From Planctomyces sp. (GTDB lineage Bacteria; Planctomycetota; Planctomycetia; Planctomycetales; Planctomycetaceae), in contig JAEUIH010000010.1 in assembly GCA_016795105.1 (NCBI GenBank), positions 125,895 to 189,894 of the forward strand: a DNA stretch of 64,000 bases, read 5' to 3'. Position numbers and translations under genes: made by a program. Below, one piece after another: positions 43,914-53,939 of the stretch. How positions within the stretch are numbered: position 1 is the stretch's first letter; every line of letters begins with the position of its first letter. The notes beneath the pieces are model-generated. The model saw only the letters and a program-made list of their open reading frames with translations, was not told the origin of the DNA and ran no database searches.

Positions 43914-46900
43914 TCACAACTGGCTGGAAGTGGCCGGCTGTGAAACGGCTGCATCTTCTGGAGCAGTCCATCGGGATACATTCCAGATTGAACTTCTGAA
44001 TCGAGAGTTTTGTTCTGATTCGGGCAGGATCTCTGATCCATCGGTTTCAATCACCAACTGACTGGAGTTTGATTGAAGTTCCCACGAAACAAGTCGACAG
44101 GAAACCGGGTACTCACGACCGTAAATCAGAATCCAAACCGGGATCCCGTTTGCAAATTCATCCGGGTTGTGCGAAGACAAATACCGCCGCAACCGGTTGA
44201 CGTCGCGACTTTGATTCCAGTCTGCCCACGAATCGAGTTCGTCGATAGAGAAATACTGAAACGCCAGATTGTCCTTTGGAGCGGGAAACAGCCCATTGCT
44301 TAACCGTTCCCTGTTGTTCCGGGAAAACAGGCTGACTTTGTCTTCATTCCACAGAATTGATGAATCATCGACTGTCATCGCATTCGCGATTTTCAACAAT
44401 TGCTGTTGAATCGCGACGAGAGAAGCACGGTGAGCGAGTTGCTCGATCTGAATCCGGAACAGACTCTTCGAACTGATCAAAGCTGTCTTCAAATCGTCCG
44501 GAAGCGATGCTGCAATCCCGATTGCCTCACCCGAGTTTCCGATCATCGTCTCAGAGACGAGTTTCGGCAATGCCGCCATCTGAAGCAGCTTGAAAGAACC
44601 TGCTGATGTTCGGATCCTAACCAGACGAATTTCCACTCTGTCTGCCTGATTCTCGTCGGATGACTGCCGGGCTTCGTTCAGCAGTTGATTTCGGAGATCC
44701 GTGAGATCTGTAACTTCAAGTTCCGCGTCAACGCCAACAAGTCGCTGATTGATAAAATCCCGGCTGAACGGTTCAGAGGAACTCTGAAGGACAACCAGCT
44801 CCGTTGTTCCCATGCCATTGATCTCAGGTGTTGAGTAAGTTCCAAGATACGGTGGGGAGAAATTCCGGATGGCATCCCATTCCGGAACTTTTGTAAGAGG
44901 ATTGTTCGGGAAGTTGTAAAGTCGTTGTGAAATCGTCTCGCCACCGGATGGATCGTTCTGCACCTGCTTCAGGACTTCTTCAGCACCTTGCTGAAACAAC
45001 TCATTCACATGCTTCAGTCGACTCAGCATCGAGTACGGCGGGAGGGGTTCTCCGTTCCCTCGGGCTTCGAGATTTGCCACAAGTCGCCGAGCTTCTTCAA
45101 GATCACCCGTTTCAATGAACATACGGTGGAATCGTTCAAGGTGTGCCTGATTCTCCGGCATCCAGGAATTCTGCAAAGCGTCCGGGTCCACTGAAGCTTC
45201 CGGCGGCAACTGAATCCACTCTGAGTAAAGTTCTCTCAATCGAACGTTGTCGCGTTTCCATTCACAGATTTGAGTTTCGAGAGGGAGTGTTGCAGCCTTT
45301 GAGAGTCCAATGGACTTAGCCAGATCAACAAGACTCTCAGCGTCTCCAACACTTGCGGGTTCAGTGATCGAGTCGACGAACAACTTGTACGCTGTCTCCG
45401 GAGGCAATTCCGAAAACGCGGCGTCACGGTCTTCCGGGCCAGCGAAATACTCCGAAAACACCAAACTGTACATACCCGTTCGATCGGGGTCTTCAATGAT
45501 CTGTCTAAAAAGTTGAGCCCTCGCTTCCGAATAACGGTTCGCAAGCAAGTCGGAGTAAATGCGATAGTATGCCAGCATTTGATGAGTCGAATCCTGTTCC
45601 TCCTGGAGGCGAATCACCGCATTCAATTCATGACCGAGCCCGAATTCGATTGCTGTGGCAGCAAGCATGGGGAATGGATCACTCTCTTCGCTCTTTGTGA
45701 GCAGCTGAAAAGCGTCCTTCGTCTTTCCCGATCGCACTCCTGCTTCACCACACCACTGAGTGACGACCCATTGACCAACATCTTCGTCCAGAACTGCGCC
45801 GATGTTCGTCCGAGGGTCTGCGATGCTCGCACAGACAGGATTCAAAACTTCCCATGCTTCTTCCGGATGCCCTGTCTCCAGCAATAGCAATCCGTTTGCA
45901 ACAGATTGCCAGAGTGTGATCTTCGAACGATCCGCCTCGTTCTGTGGAGCCACAGAGTTGAGAGCTTCCACAAATACCTTCAACTCACCAACAGTGATCA
46001 TCAATTCCGATTCATCAATCGTCTGGCTGATGAAACTACCCACCGGATTGAGGGATTCCGTAATGATCTCCGTCCGCTTTCCCGCGGACGACATGGTTTG
46101 CTCCCATTCATATTGCAGCGAATACATTTTCTGCTGAAGCTCGTCTGATGGCTGGCCTTCTTTGATTTGGTCCACGATCAGCTGCCAGCCCTGCTTAATC
46201 AGGTTGCTGGCCCCGTCAAAGTCACCTTTCGAAGCTGCTATCTTGCCTTCAAGCAAATATCGATCAGCCGTTTTCTCCGTTCCTTCAAAGACGACCTCGG
46301 CGAGCTTCTCAGAGATCTCAATGCGATCATCGATAAACTTAAGTGCCAACGCCGTGACAGTGGAGGCGGGTTGCTCTGAGGACTTTGCAATTTCGATCAA
46401 CAGGGGAACATCGTCCAGTTGAAAGACGGAACGGAAATCAGCGGGCAGATGAAACGAATTCGGGTGCAGCCGCAATGCCTGTGCATAATTTTCTGCTGCC
46501 CTGGTTCGCTGCTCGAGATTCTGGAAAATCTGAGCTCGTAATACGTACGTGTCAGGACCTTCACCGACCGCGTCAACAAACTGGCCCAATGCAGAAAGAG
46601 CTTCGTCGTTTCGGTTGAGCTGGTAACAGGCATACGCTCTCAGCCAGTCACAGATTGGCAGAGGGATCTTCGCTTTCAGTTGATCTGCAATCCTGATCGA
46701 AATCTCGTACTCTCTCGCTTGCTGAGCCTGAGTAGCAAGATGAACCAGTGTAGACTCGTGCATTGCCTTCGGAAATTTGCGTTCAATGCGTCCAGCATCC
46801 TCTGTCAACTTTGCACGGAGAGTCGCAGTGTCAAGGTCTTCGGCATCTGATTCATACAGCGAACGGTAGTTATCCCAGCGGCCTTCCGTGAATGCCGATG

Positions 46901-47609
46901 AAAACTCCCGAGCCGTTTCTTCTGAATATAGAAATGCACGTTCAACGGCTTCATAGTCGACAAGGAATGCCCCGGCCGGGGAGACATCAAAATGCCAAAC
47001 TACACGATACGGATAGTAGTCCTGTCCGTAGACCCATGTGTATGCGTGAATGGTGTTGTCATCTGGTGATCGGTCAAGTCGAACCAAACGCAGTTCACTA
47101 CAGTCAAACCCAGGATACATTTCCAGCCATGACGTAAACTGCGACGCCATTTCTTCCCGCGCTCTTCGACTGAGATAACCGGAATCCAGAACGCGCCGAG
47201 AAAACCCTGTCCGATCGAACAGCTTATTATACTCTTCAGAGTTGTTGTACATCATGGCAGATTCGAGCTTCTTCAGCGTCTCCATGACCCGTGTGCGATC
47301 GTCATCCGAGATTGCTGGTCCACTTGTTGCCGTCTGCTGAAATCCCGCAACAGATGCTCGAAGCCTGGCCTTTTCCCGTTCATCGAATTGTGACTTGACT
47401 CGGCTGTCGTCGAAAAGCTCACCCGACTCAAGAAACTCAGCAAGACTTTGATCACCCAACCTGCGCGAAATCAGCAACGCAACTGTTCCGCCGGCGACGA
47501 TCATCAGCAGAAACACAGCAAGCAGTATCCAAGGCCAGATCGGCTTCTTCTTTGGACGCGACAGATGTGTATTGGGTGCGTACCAGTTCAGATCATCGTG
47601 CTTGCTCAT
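43914..47609 (-). CDS. Large membrane-anchored TPR-containing protein
   Basis: 1231 residues. A single membrane helix near the N terminus ('IWPWILLAVFLLMIVAGGTV') leaves almost all of the protein outside the cytoplasm. Residues about 300-420 contain TPR-like helices ('YVLRAQIFQNLEQRTRAAEN', 'YAQALRLHPNSFHLP') and further helical repeats run to about 950. The C-terminal quarter has mixed alpha/beta character and no named family. A scaffold or assembly role is inferred from TPR content alone. It follows the PQQ propeller gene by three bases, so the pair is one operon. Confidence 0.7.
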   Translation of the reverse strand: MSKHDDLNWYAPNTHLSRPKKKPIWPWILLAVFLLMIVAGGTVALLISRRLGDQSLAEFLESGELFDDSRVKSQFDEREKARLRASVAGFQQTATSGPAISDDDRTRVMETLKKLESAMMYNNSEEYNKLFDRTGFSRRVLDSGYLSRRAREEMASQFTSWLEMYPGFDCSELRLVRLDRSPDDNTIHAYTWVYGQDYYPYRVVWHFDVSPAGAFLVDYEAVERAFLYSEETAREFSSAFTEGRWDNYRSLYESDAEDLDTATLRAKLTEDAGRIERKFPKAMHESTLVHLATQAQQAREYEISIRIADQLKAKIPLPICDWLRAYACYQLNRNDEALSALGQFVDAVGEGPDTYVLRAQIFQNLEQRTRAAENYAQALRLHPNSFHLPADFRSVFQLDDVPLLIEIAKSSEQPASTVTALALKFIDDRIEISEKLAEVVFEGTEKTADRYLLEGKIAASKGDFDGASNLIKQGWQLIVDQIKEGQPSDELQQKMYSLQYEWEQTMSSAGKRTEIITESLNPVGSFISQTIDESELMITVGELKVFVEALNSVAPQNEADRSKITLWQSVANGLLLLETGHPEEAWEVLNPVCASIADPRTNIGAVLDEDVGQWVVTQWCGEAGVRSGKTKDAFQLLTKSEESDPFPMLAATAIEFGLGHELNAVIRLQEEQDSTHQMLAYYRIYSDLLANRYSEARAQLFRQIIEDPDRTGMYSLVFSEYFAGPEDRDAAFSELPPETAYKLFVDSITEPASVGDAESLVDLAKSIGLSKAATLPLETQICEWKRDNVRLRELYSEWIQLPPEASVDPDALQNSWMPENQAHLERFHRMFIETGDLEEARRLVANLEARGNGEPLPPYSMLSRLKHVNELFQQGAEEVLKQVQNDPSGGETISQRLYNFPNNPLTKVPEWDAIRNFSPPYLGTYSTPEINGMGTTELVVLQSSSEPFSRDFINQRLVGVDAELEVTDLTDLRNQLLNEARQSSDENQADRVEIRLVRIRTSAGSFKLLQMAALPKLVSETMIGNSGEAIGIAASLPDDLKTALISSKSLFRIQIEQLAHRASLVAIQQQLLKIANAMTVDDSSILWNEDKVSLFSRNNRERLSNGLFPAPKDNLAFQYFSIDELDSWADWNQSRDVNRLRRYLSSHNPDEFANGIPVWILIYGREYPVSCRLVSWELQSNSSQLVIETDGSEILPESEQNSRFRSSIWNVSRWTAPEDAAVSQPATSSQL

Positions 47610-47612
47610 GAA

Positions 47613-48824
47613 TCAGTCGTTTCCACGAGGAAGTGAAACACACTTTAACAGCCCTGCTGCGTTGCGTGCATAGAGTCGTCCTCCGGAAATACAGGGGACA
47701 GTCCAGCAGCGTCCTTCCAGCAGAGGACTCCGGGCAAGCTCTTTGTACTCGTCGGGTTTTGCATCCGCAAGAATCAAGTCGCCCGACTCAGAAAGTATCA
47801 CCAGTCTCGAGTCAGCAATCAGCAGTGAACCACATCCAAGCCCTCTCTGCTTCCAGCGAACTTCGCCCGTCCTCGCGTCGATACAGTTGAGCGTTACGGT
47901 TCGCCCGTTGTGCGAATCTCCATCAAATCCATACAGATAGCCACCGCTCAAGACACTATTATTGAAATGATTCTTCATGTTCTTGTTGCGGTAAATCGGA
48001 GTCAGTCCCGAACCTTCAAGCTGCAAGAGAGCACAGCCGATGTTGTAGCCAGTCGAAATGAAGATCCCTTCATCCAGAATGATAGGGGTTGTGGAATTCG
48101 TTCGGTACGGCGATTTCCATTCGAAGTATCCGATTTCTTTTCCATCAGTCGCTGTCAAGATTCTTAGTCCATCGCAGTCGAGCGACGCCAACAGTTGTTG
48201 GCCATCTTTTTCGAACACCGCAACGGATCCATAACCTGCTTCATGGATGTCGGTCTGCCAGACAACTTCACCTGTCATCTTGTTGAACGCTACGACGCGC
48301 CCGGCTTCCAGGATCAGTCGATCACCGAGTATCAGGCCCGAACTGCTGAATCCCCATTCCGGAAGTTTGACGCCCAGCAACTGCTGAAGCTCCTGTTTCC
48401 AAATCACTTTGCCGTCGGCCTTTGACAGACAAAATAACTGACCTTCCTTGCCGAGGCTGTAGACTCGATCGCCGTCAACCGTGGGCGTTGAACACGGTCC
48501 TCCCTCATGCAGGTTGTCGATCAGCTGACAGGGGTACTCATGAGCCCAGATAACTTCTCCCGTCAACGCGTTCAGACACCACAAGGTTTCATTGCCGGAT
48601 GAATGTCCCATGGCAAACAATTGATCGCCGGAAACCGACATGGAGCTGAATCCAATTCCAATTTCACGACTCCAGTCCGGTTTTAGTCCTTCAGTCGGCC
48701 AGGTTGTGCTCAGGTTTGTTTCCGGCGAGATTAATGTTCTCGACGGACCACCCCAAAACGGCCAGTCACCGCCAACAACCGTAACGAGAATCGTGACCAG
48801 CAGGACATGTGACTGCATTGACAT
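47613..48824 (-). CDS. Secreted PQQ-like beta-propeller protein
   Basis: 403 residues with a signal peptide ('SHVLLVTILVTVVGGDWPF'). BamB/PQQ propeller repeats: 'FWGGPSRTLISPETNLSTTW', 'TLWCLNALTGEVIWAHEYP', 'GKVIWKQELQQLLGVKLPEW', 'VVAFNKMTGEVVWQTDIHEA', 'CIDARTGEVRWKQRGLG'. The 'WPFWGGPSRT' start is typical of planctomycete outer-membrane-assembly-like propellers. Function unknown. First gene of a pair with the 1231-residue TPR protein, spaced by three bases. Confidence 0.85.
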   Translation of the reverse strand: MSMQSHVLLVTILVTVVGGDWPFWGGPSRTLISPETNLSTTWPTEGLKPDWSREIGIGFSSMSVSGDQLFAMGHSSGNETLWCLNALTGEVIWAHEYPCQLIDNLHEGGPCSTPTVDGDRVYSLGKEGQLFCLSKADGKVIWKQELQQLLGVKLPEWGFSSSGLILGDRLILEAGRVVAFNKMTGEVVWQTDIHEAGYGSVAVFEKDGQQLLASLDCDGLRILTATDGKEIGYFEWKSPYRTNSTTPIILDEGIFISTGYNIGCALLQLEGSGLTPIYRNKNMKNHFNNSVLSGGYLYGFDGDSHNGRTVTLNCIDARTGEVRWKQRGLGCGSLLIADSRLVILSESGDLILADAKPDEYKELARSPLLEGRCWTVPCISGGRLYARNAAGLLKCVSLPRGND

Positions 48825-48900
48825 CGCTGATTCTTTGCTTCCAGGATTTTATGCCATCTCTCAAACGCTACCACAGGATAACAACACCCCCCAACTCCGA

Positions 48901-49128
48901 GTAGGCCCCGCATTCCTGCCCGTCACCAAATGTAGGATGGGCATTCCTGCCCGTCACCAAATGCAGGATGGGCATTCCTGCCCGTCCACGCGATGCTTCG
49001 AGTGCTGCCGCGGCGCAGTGGCGGCTCGGGCAGGAATGCCCAAGCTACATTTTGGCAGCAACGGCTCGGGCAGGAATGCCCAAGCTACAATTTGGCAGCA
49101 ACGGCTCGGGCAGGAATGCCCAAGCTAC
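48901..49128. repeat. Dispersed hairpin-repeat array 3 (three forward, core, three inverted units)
   Basis: Forward units start at 48901 (divergent, GTAGGCCCCGCATTCCTGCC), 48932 and 48962 (GCAGG variant), about 30 apart with linker GTCACCAAAT. The core (ATGCTTCGAGTGCTGCCGCG then GCGCAG) lies at about 48992-49018. Inverted units GCTCGGGCAGGAATGCCCAA ending GCTAC start at 49024, 49064 and 49104, 40 apart. The last CTA (49125-49127) is the TAG stop of the minus-strand fhcA. Occupies nearly all of the 300-base gap between the PQQ gene and fhcA. Confidence 0.92.
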
Positions 49129-50786
49129 ATTTGGCCTGCTGCTGCGAGACTCGCGAAATGATCATCAGAAATGGCGTAATTACTGAACTGAATCGTGTAA
49201 TGATTCTGGAACCACTCCTCGATACCCGGCAGAGATTCTTCGCTGTAGTGAGGTGCAACGAAATGAGTATCCCCGAAGACCTGACGGCAGATATCTCCAT
49301 CATCAACAACAAGTTCGCCGGCCTTAAAGACCCAGCGTGCTGAAGCGAACATTTTTCGACGATCGCGATCCGGTGTATAGATTGTGATATCTGCATCAGC
49401 ACCGACTCCCAGATGCCCTTTCTGTCTGAGACCCAGGATTCTGGCGGGAGCGGCACGAGTGATGATCGCGATCTCCTGAAGCGTGTATTCGCGGTCAATA
49501 TCGTTCAGCACGGTGCGAGATGTCAGCTGATGCGGAAGCTTTCGTATTGTGTCTCTGCGGAGCTCTCGGTCCATCAGCAGTGCGATGACTTCCGGGTATC
49601 GATAAAACGCCCCACCATTGGGATGATCACTCGTCATCGCACATCGCCATGGGTCATCCATCAGGAGGTACCATTCGAGAGCAATTGCCCACTGAACTGC
49701 GTGAATGAGGCTCTTTTCGGGGCGATATTCAATCGGAATCACACCACAACTGCTCTCCTGTTCACAGTCGGCCGCAAACCACTTATTGTTTCGAATGTGC
49801 CTGAGATAGAAGCTGAAGGGAGCGTCGCCAGTCATTGAAAGCGTCTTGCCGGGATTTACATGCCCCACATCGACCGTTACGTTCGGGTGAGCTTTCACAT
49901 AATCCACAAGTTCCGGCGCTGCGGATGCAAAGCTTCGAGGATCGTTAGGGTCTCCTTTGTAACTGTGGAACTGCACATGAGCAAAGTGCCCCCGATGCCC
50001 TTCAAGGCTCTGCATTGTGTGCAAAGTTGTCTGCCAGTTTCCGGGGATTCCAAGGTTATTGCAGTGAATATGGACCGAGTGTGGTAAAGCCAGACGATCG
50101 GCCGTCGCTGAGAGTTCTCTGACAATATCACGAGGAGTCACACCGAATTCGGGAACAGGTGAATCCAGCTGCTGAATACTCATCCGACTGATCTGCTTCC
50201 AGCTTTCAACACCACCAGGGTTCACAAGTTTGATTGTGTATCCTCGAATACTGCTGAGCATCCACGAACAATAGGCATCGAGCTGTTCCTGTTCCTGTGC
50301 TCGGATACGATCCATCACATAGTGGTTGTTGCCGAACAGGACATAAAACCCCTTGTCGATCTGAGGAGTATCCGCAAATTCTTCGTGTGCATGCCTGGCC
50401 AGCAACCCAGGAATCGCGGCATCGAAGGCTGTTGTGTAGCCCATCGTGCTGTACAGGTAACCGGTCGCAAACGTGCTGGGCGCTGGACCAATCGTACCGG
50501 ACCGTGTGATCGCGGTACGGCTTATGGTCTGCCCGTTCCGCTTCATATCGGGGATCATCTTTCGACCGGAATTGACCTTCGGCCCCGCGATATGGCTATG
50601 CATGTCGATGCCGCCAGGCATGATGACGTAACCACGTGCATCAAACGTCTGATCGGGGCGAACTTCCGGAGACGCTGGCGCAGCGACGATCCTGCCATCG
50701 CGTATCCACAAGTCGGCAACCAGGCCATCAACTCCGTTTGCGGGATCATAAACCGTCCCGCCCTCAATCTTCAGCAACCGACTCAC
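49125..50786 (-). CDS. fhcA: Formyltransferase/hydrolase complex subunit A (formylmethanofuran dehydrogenase subunit A homologue)
   Basis: 553 residues from a GTG at 50786, with GGAG about 9 bases upstream. The frame continues upstream into pepA but without protein-like homology, and 553 fits the known ~550 residues of FhcA. It has an amidohydrolase metal motif, 'GGIDMHSHIAGPKVNSGRKM', then 'TGYLYSTMGYTTAFDAAIPG', 'FGNNHYVMDRI', 'VHIHCNNLGIPGNWQTTLHT', 'DVGHVNPGKTLSMTGDAPF' and 'TSDHPNGGAFYRYPEVIALL'. It hydrolyses formyl-methanofuran analogue to formate in the H4MPT-linked C1 oxidation pathway known in planctomycetes. fhcB, C and D are not adjacent. Stop lies in repeat array 3. Confidence 0.93.
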   Translation of the reverse strand: MSRLLKIEGGTVYDPANGVDGLVADLWIRDGRIVAAPASPEVRPDQTFDARGYVIMPGGIDMHSHIAGPKVNSGRKMIPDMKRNGQTISRTAITRSGTIGPAPSTFATGYLYSTMGYTTAFDAAIPGLLARHAHEEFADTPQIDKGFYVLFGNNHYVMDRIRAQEQEQLDAYCSWMLSSIRGYTIKLVNPGGVESWKQISRMSIQQLDSPVPEFGVTPRDIVRELSATADRLALPHSVHIHCNNLGIPGNWQTTLHTMQSLEGHRGHFAHVQFHSYKGDPNDPRSFASAAPELVDYVKAHPNVTVDVGHVNPGKTLSMTGDAPFSFYLRHIRNNKWFAADCEQESSCGVIPIEYRPEKSLIHAVQWAIALEWYLLMDDPWRCAMTSDHPNGGAFYRYPEVIALLMDRELRRDTIRKLPHQLTSRTVLNDIDREYTLQEIAIITRAAPARILGLRQKGHLGVGADADITIYTPDRDRRKMFASARWVFKAGELVVDDGDICRQVFGDTHFVAPHYSEESLPGIEEWFQNHYTIQFSNYAISDDHFASLAAAGQM

Positions 50787-50916
50787 AATCGTTCTCCAGG
50801 CACGACAGGCATTTCCCTTCAGAGCGGATTCGCAGCGACAAGCACCACCAGGCTGAGACCAGCCCGCCAACCAATTCTTGGAGGAACTCCATGTCCCAAC
50901 GGATACCGGAACAGCT

Positions 50917-52431
50917 TCAGCCTGGCTGAGCTTCCCGACCGTTCCCGGCCGCCTTCTCTTCAAGCCAGTATAACAGTGATCTGACAAAACAACCCGTCGC
51001 ACCGGAATCACGCCATGAAGTGCTTCCGGTCGCAAATGCAGGACCCGCGATATCCAGGTGAGCCCAGGGAGTGTCTCCAACAAATTTCTGAAGGAACCTT
51101 GCGGCAGTAATTGCTCCCGCCCAGCGACCGCCTATATTCCGCACGTCTGCCACATCACTCTTCAGAAGCTCGTCATACTGACGATAGAGGGGCAACTGCC
51201 ACAGGGCTTCGCCTTCCGCATCAGCAGAGTTGAGAAGTGAATTTGCCAGATCGGGTGTATTGCAGAACAACCCTGCAACATCTTCACCGAGTGCCACAAC
51301 GCAGGCACCGGTGAGCGTCGCGAGGTCAATGATCTGCGAAGCACCGGAATCGACTGCGAAGTTCAGTACGTCTGCAAGGACCAGGCGTCCTTCTGCATCC
51401 GTGTTCTGGATTTCGATGGTGGTTCCGTTTCGAGCTGTAACGACATCACCGAGCTTAAAAGCGCGTCCGCTGACCATATTTTCCACAAGCCCGACGTAGA
51501 CAGAGAGATTCACCGGGATCCTGAGTTGAGCAGCCGCAAGGCCAACAGCCACACACGTAGCGGCTCCAGCCATGTCGCATTTCATGGTCAGCATGCTGTC
51601 GTTCGGCTTCAGGGAGTATCCGCCGCTGTCGAAGGTCACACCTTTGCCGACCAGAGCGATGGTGGGAACCGAATCTCCACCAGCTCGAACGTGCAGCGCC
51701 AGCATTCTTGCTGACCGATCACTTCCCTGAGCTACGGCCAGCATCGCGCCCATACGTTCACGCCGCAACATTGGTTCGTCATAGATATCGCAGCGAATGC
51801 CAGCTGCACCAGCCAACCCGGCGATCCGGTCACAAAACGTCTCGGGATAAATTTCATTCGCCGGGCGGTTCACCAGTTCTTTCGCAAGGTTGACGGCAGC
51901 AGCGATGGTCTGACCACGATTGGCCGAAGCCGAAAGACTTGAGCCGGATTCAAATCCGCAGAGCACCACATCCCCGAGAGCAAAGTGCTTCTGTTCTTTT
52001 CGGCAGACACCCGCATCGATGGGGGCTGCCACAACGCTATCGGCGACGATTTCGGTGAGTACATTTTCAGAGATCCGAGATGAGATTTCAGAATCGAAAC
52101 AAACCGCGACCGTCTGCTTCTGTTTGGTCGTGATTCTACGAAACCCGGCCAGCAGAGACTTTCGGATTCCGGCTTTGCGAAGATTCGCTGCGTCTCCACA
52201 CCCAACCAGCAGAATGTTGGTGGCCCGAATTCCGGCTGTCTGGTACAGGGGCAGGATTTCCAGTTCACCCGCCTCGAAATCAGTCCTGCGCATCACGCCG
52301 GAAATCATGCCGGCGATCTGTTGATCGATATCCTGAAATCGTTGTGCTGGATCACCCAACGAACTGACCAAAATCAACAGCCAGTCTGCCACCACATCCT
52401 GAGGCAGATCCGCAGTGAACGAAATTGTCAT
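50917..52431 (-). CDS. pepA: Leucyl aminopeptidase (M17 family)
   Basis: 504 residues, normal for M17. Metal and catalytic residues lie in 'LVGKGVTFDSGGYSLKPNDS', 'MLTMKCDMAGAATCVAVGLA' and the family signature 'NTDAEGRLVLADVL'. The N-terminal domain is variable as usual. It is a cytosolic hexameric aminopeptidase with two metal ions; it removes N-terminal residues and is not thought to be linked to fhcA, which follows after 130 bases on the same strand. Confidence 0.96.
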   Translation of the reverse strand: MTISFTADLPQDVVADWLLILVSSLGDPAQRFQDIDQQIAGMISGVMRRTDFEAGELEILPLYQTAGIRATNILLVGCGDAANLRKAGIRKSLLAGFRRITTKQKQTVAVCFDSEISSRISENVLTEIVADSVVAAPIDAGVCRKEQKHFALGDVVLCGFESGSSLSASANRGQTIAAAVNLAKELVNRPANEIYPETFCDRIAGLAGAAGIRCDIYDEPMLRRERMGAMLAVAQGSDRSARMLALHVRAGGDSVPTIALVGKGVTFDSGGYSLKPNDSMLTMKCDMAGAATCVAVGLAAAQLRIPVNLSVYVGLVENMVSGRAFKLGDVVTARNGTTIEIQNTDAEGRLVLADVLNFAVDSGASQIIDLATLTGACVVALGEDVAGLFCNTPDLANSLLNSADAEGEALWQLPLYRQYDELLKSDVADVRNIGGRWAGAITAARFLQKFVGDTPWAHLDIAGPAFATGSTSWRDSGATGCFVRSLLYWLEEKAAGNGREAQPG

Positions 52432-52486
52432 GGAATTCTCCGCTCAATCCTTTGAGTCTTAATCACTAAAAACCTGGGTTCGAAGG

Positions 52487-53614
52487 TCACTCGGTCTGGG
52501 GGCCACCTGATGGACCGGACTCTCCCTGCTGTCGCTCTGTCCCCGCACCGCCTCGCCGACGACCACGGCGACGATTTCTGCGTTTTCGAGGACCACAGGG
52601 GCGACCATCACCAGCTGATTCCGATCCGCCATCGACGGAATCATCAGCCCCGCTTTCTCCGTCCGATCCGCCGCCGGATTCGCCATTGAATTCAGTGTCA
52701 GAGAATCCGGTACCAGAAAACTCTGAAGTGGCTGCTATTTCGCCGCGATCCGTTTCAAAGTGCTGGTTCTGTGAAGACCCGTTTTCACCGGGCTTTCTGC
52801 CGGATCGTCTTCGGCGACGTGAACGGCTTCTGCGACGTTCGCCGCCTTCAGTGCCCGAGCCTGAACCAGATTCGCCACTTGTTTCCGTGTCGGTAGACGC
52901 TGAGTCTTCGGAAACTATCATCGCCGATGCGTCGAGTACAGGTTCGTCTGTTGGGAAGGAACTGCCCGATCGCGAGCGTTGTTGCCCCTGAGAGGACCGC
53001 GAATCATCAGTCGAGGTGCGTGAACTTCGAGCATCGGTGGAACGCGGATTTGAGGCGTCGGGACGTCGAGTTGGTTCATTGCGGCCTGGGCGAGTTCTTT
53101 GACCGCGATCATTTCGATTCCGATCGGCTCGGATTTTGTCATAGCGATCGGAGCGAGGTCTGCGGTCTGAAGGCCGAGAGCCTTCTGGAAGAGATTCGGC
53201 ACCATCGGATGCAGTTCGGCCGACTTCGCCCGAAGATTCTTCTACACCTTCACCAAACTCCGACAAGCCATCTTCATCCCCGGTCACACCAAAGTGCTCT
53301 GCCGTGGGAGTTTCTCGAGGCGGTCTCGCCGCTTCGGCCCGCGCCAACAGAGCGGCCATGATGGCGGCTGTGGGTTCATCCAGCCCATCCGGGCTTTCGT
53401 CGTCATCGTATTCAGGCGAATCGGGTGAGATGAAACTGGCGACATCAAACGTGTGCGGAACACGCTGATCAACAAGTTTCATCTGAAGCGGTGGCTCGGC
53501 GCACCCGCAGGTTCTGCTGGTGACCGCGCCAGGAGTCCGCACAGACCGATTGCAGTTCGGACAAACCCAAACCCGCAGGACCCGCTGGTCAAACTGAAAT
53601 GTCGGACCCTTCAT
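52487..53614 (-). CDS. Zinc-ribbon protein with long Arg/Ser/Gly-rich tail
   Basis: 375 residues from the ATG at 53614, preferred because the frame upstream of it does not look like protein. The first 45 residues form a compact domain with Cys-x-x-Cys and Cys-x-Cys pairs ('VWVCPNCNRSVRTPGAVTS', 'RTCGCAEPP'), probably a zinc ribbon. Acidic and Ser-rich regions follow, then basic blocks 'RRRSRSRRRRRSGRKPGE' and 'RKRRNRRRGRRRGG' near the C terminus. The architecture recalls nucleic-acid-binding tails. Family not recognised. It lies between pepA (55 bases) and the tRNA-Val site. Confidence 0.55.
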   Translation of the reverse strand: MKGPTFQFDQRVLRVWVCPNCNRSVRTPGAVTSRTCGCAEPPLQMKLVDQRVPHTFDVASFISPDSPEYDDDESPDGLDEPTAAIMAALLARAEAARPPRETPTAEHFGVTGDEDGLSEFGEGVEESSGEVGRTASDGAESLPEGSRPSDRRPRSDRYDKIRADRNRNDRGQRTRPGRNEPTRRPDASNPRSTDARSSRTSTDDSRSSQGQQRSRSGSSFPTDEPVLDASAMIVSEDSASTDTETSGESGSGSGTEGGERRRSRSRRRRRSGRKPGENGSSQNQHFETDRGEIAATSEFSGTGFSDTEFNGESGGGSDGESGADDSVDGGSESAGDGRPCGPRKRRNRRRGRRRGGAGTERQQGESGPSGGPQTE

Positions 53615-53865
53615 GAGCGATGCTTCACACCAGAATGTCATCAGAAACGTGGAATTTTGGCCGAAGCCTAATTGAGCCATAGTATAAACAGAATTCCCGA
53701 AAATGGCGAATGGCCCATGCAGGAAACTGGACTGCTGCCGAGACGTCAGATCACTCATGAACCCTGAATCAAGCAGATTCGCACCCGGACGAAGCGAGTT
53801 TGCAAAAAATTGCCAAATCCCCGGTTTGATTTTCCACTCCACCGCCGATACAGTTCCCACCACCC

Positions 53866-53939
53866 GGACGATTAGCTCAGTTGGTTAGAGCGCCACGTTG
53901 ACATCGTGGAGGTCGTTGGTTCGAGTCCAATATCGTCCA
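53866..53939 (+). tRNA. tRNA-Val (GAC)
   Basis: A 74-base cloverleaf: acceptor GGACGAT/ATCGTCC, D arm GCTC/GAGC with loop AGTTGGTTA, anticodon stem CCACG/CGTGG with loop TTGACAT (anticodon GAC, valine), a five-base variable region AGGTC, and T arm GTTGG/CCAAT with loop TTCGAGT. Discriminator A; CCA is not encoded. It is followed directly by a strong terminator. The 3' half is the likely attachment site of the island that begins to its right. Confidence 0.95.

Noticed and set aside
50787..51083. Longer fhcA start giving 652 residues
   Set aside because: The extra 99 residues overlap pepA on the same strand in another frame and lack family similarity, and a GGAG-GTG start fits the family length.
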